Positions 50,226 through 50,350 of a stretch of 50,350 bases of DNA are shown piece after piece. The stretch is from Micrococcales bacterium (GTDB lineage: Bacteria; Actinomycetota; Actinomycetes; Actinomycetales; Microbacteriaceae), in assembly GCA_024639965.1 (NCBI GenBank), contig JAHEGC010000001.1, forward strand, positions 128,000 to 178,349. Direction: 5' to 3'. A program made the translations under genes and the position numbers. Each line of letters starts with the position of its first letter. Position 1 is the stretch's first letter. Under the pieces are notes generated by a model. That model saw nothing but the letters and a program-made list of their open reading frames with translations. It did no database searches and was not told the DNA's origin.

Positions 50226-50350
50226 CTACTCCCCCGACGAGCGCGTGAACAGCGTCCTGAAACTTGTGACCTCGATCGGAGAAGTCGACGAACTGATCCA
50301 TCGACCCCGCGGCGGGTGACAGCAGAACGGTGTCTCCCGGTTGAGCGATG
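50218..50350 (-). CDS. murD: MurD C-terminus, cut by window edge
   Basis: Only the last 43 codons are present: IAQPGDTVLLSPAAGSMDQF, then VDFSDRGHKFQDAVHALV and a short tail. The LLSPAxxSxDQFxxFxxRG pattern is the conserved C-terminus of UDP-N-acetylmuramoyl-alanine--D-glutamate ligase, and murD is the usual neighbour of ftsW. The gene begins outside the window. Confidence 0.92.
   Translation of the reverse strand, partial: IAQPGDTVLLSPAAGSMDQFVDFSDRGHKFQDAVHALVGGVDG

Noticed and set aside
1-50350. CRISPR arrays, transposases, integrases, phage genes, long direct repeats
   Set aside because: None was found on reading; all space is filled by ordinary chromosomal genes, and no stretch over about 230 bases lacks a gene.

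Overview
The window is a dense, high-GC (about 60%) actinobacterial chromosome segment. Several markers place it there: RbpA, PafB/PafC, HelY, a diheme QcrC, an actinobacterial CtaF, a separate polyprenol-phosphate mannose synthase next to Lnt, and a DivIVA/SepF/YggT/FtsZ division cluster. Gene order and the very short intergenic gaps suggest Microbacteriaceae, possibly a lineage with a reduced genome; this is inference from gene content and synteny, not from a database search. All recognised genes look intact except the two cut by the window edges (dinB at the left, murD at the right). I see no insertion sequence, prophage, CRISPR array or integron.

Layout. 1-6.4 kb: DNA-damage mutagenesis block, with dinB (+) converging on imuA-imuB-dnaE2 (-), the latter under a perfect LexA box. 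6.4-10.5 kb: tRNA-Leu(GAG), an M20 peptidase, uppP, a PAC2-family protein and a HAD phosphatase. 10.5-20.1 kb: trmI, an FKBP lipoprotein, pafB, pafC, tatA, tatC, helY, lnt and ppm. This is the usual actinobacterial Pup-proteasome neighbourhood, but the Pup/proteasome genes themselves are absent between trmI and the FKBP gene. 20.1-24.4 kb: rbpA, a glycerophosphodiesterase, an SDR protein, a YczE-like membrane protein, a NUDIX hydrolase and trpD. 24.5-32.0 kb: the respiratory bc1-aa3 module (ctaE-qcrC-qcrA-qcrB on +, ctaC-ctaD-ctaF on -), with an uncharacterised small membrane protein between the two convergent operons. 32.1-37.9 kb: erpA, an M20 dipeptidase, a DUF3043 protein, the hisD-nrdR-pyrD operon and a flavin-reductase-like protein. 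37.9-50.35 kb: dnaE1, rluD and the division/cell-wall cluster divIVA-yggT-sepF-yggS-ftsZ-ftsQ-murC-murG-ftsW-murD, all on -.

How it works together. The genes cover DNA replication and SOS mutagenesis, envelope biogenesis (lipid carrier recycling by UppP, lipoprotein acylation by Lnt, mannosyl donor by Ppm, Tat export, peptidoglycan synthesis and septation) and the terminal respiratory chain. TatA/TatC probably help assemble the Rieske protein QcrA, which carries a twin-arginine stretch before its third membrane segment.

No obviously novel multi-gene system stands out. The most interesting signals concern genome organisation. At least ten start codons sit exactly six bases after a TAnnnT-type -10 element (leaderless mRNAs). 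The LexA box of the imu operon covers its apparent transcription and translation start. Four convergent gene pairs overlap by exactly four bases at their stop codons. The Pup-proteasome block is missing from its conserved place.
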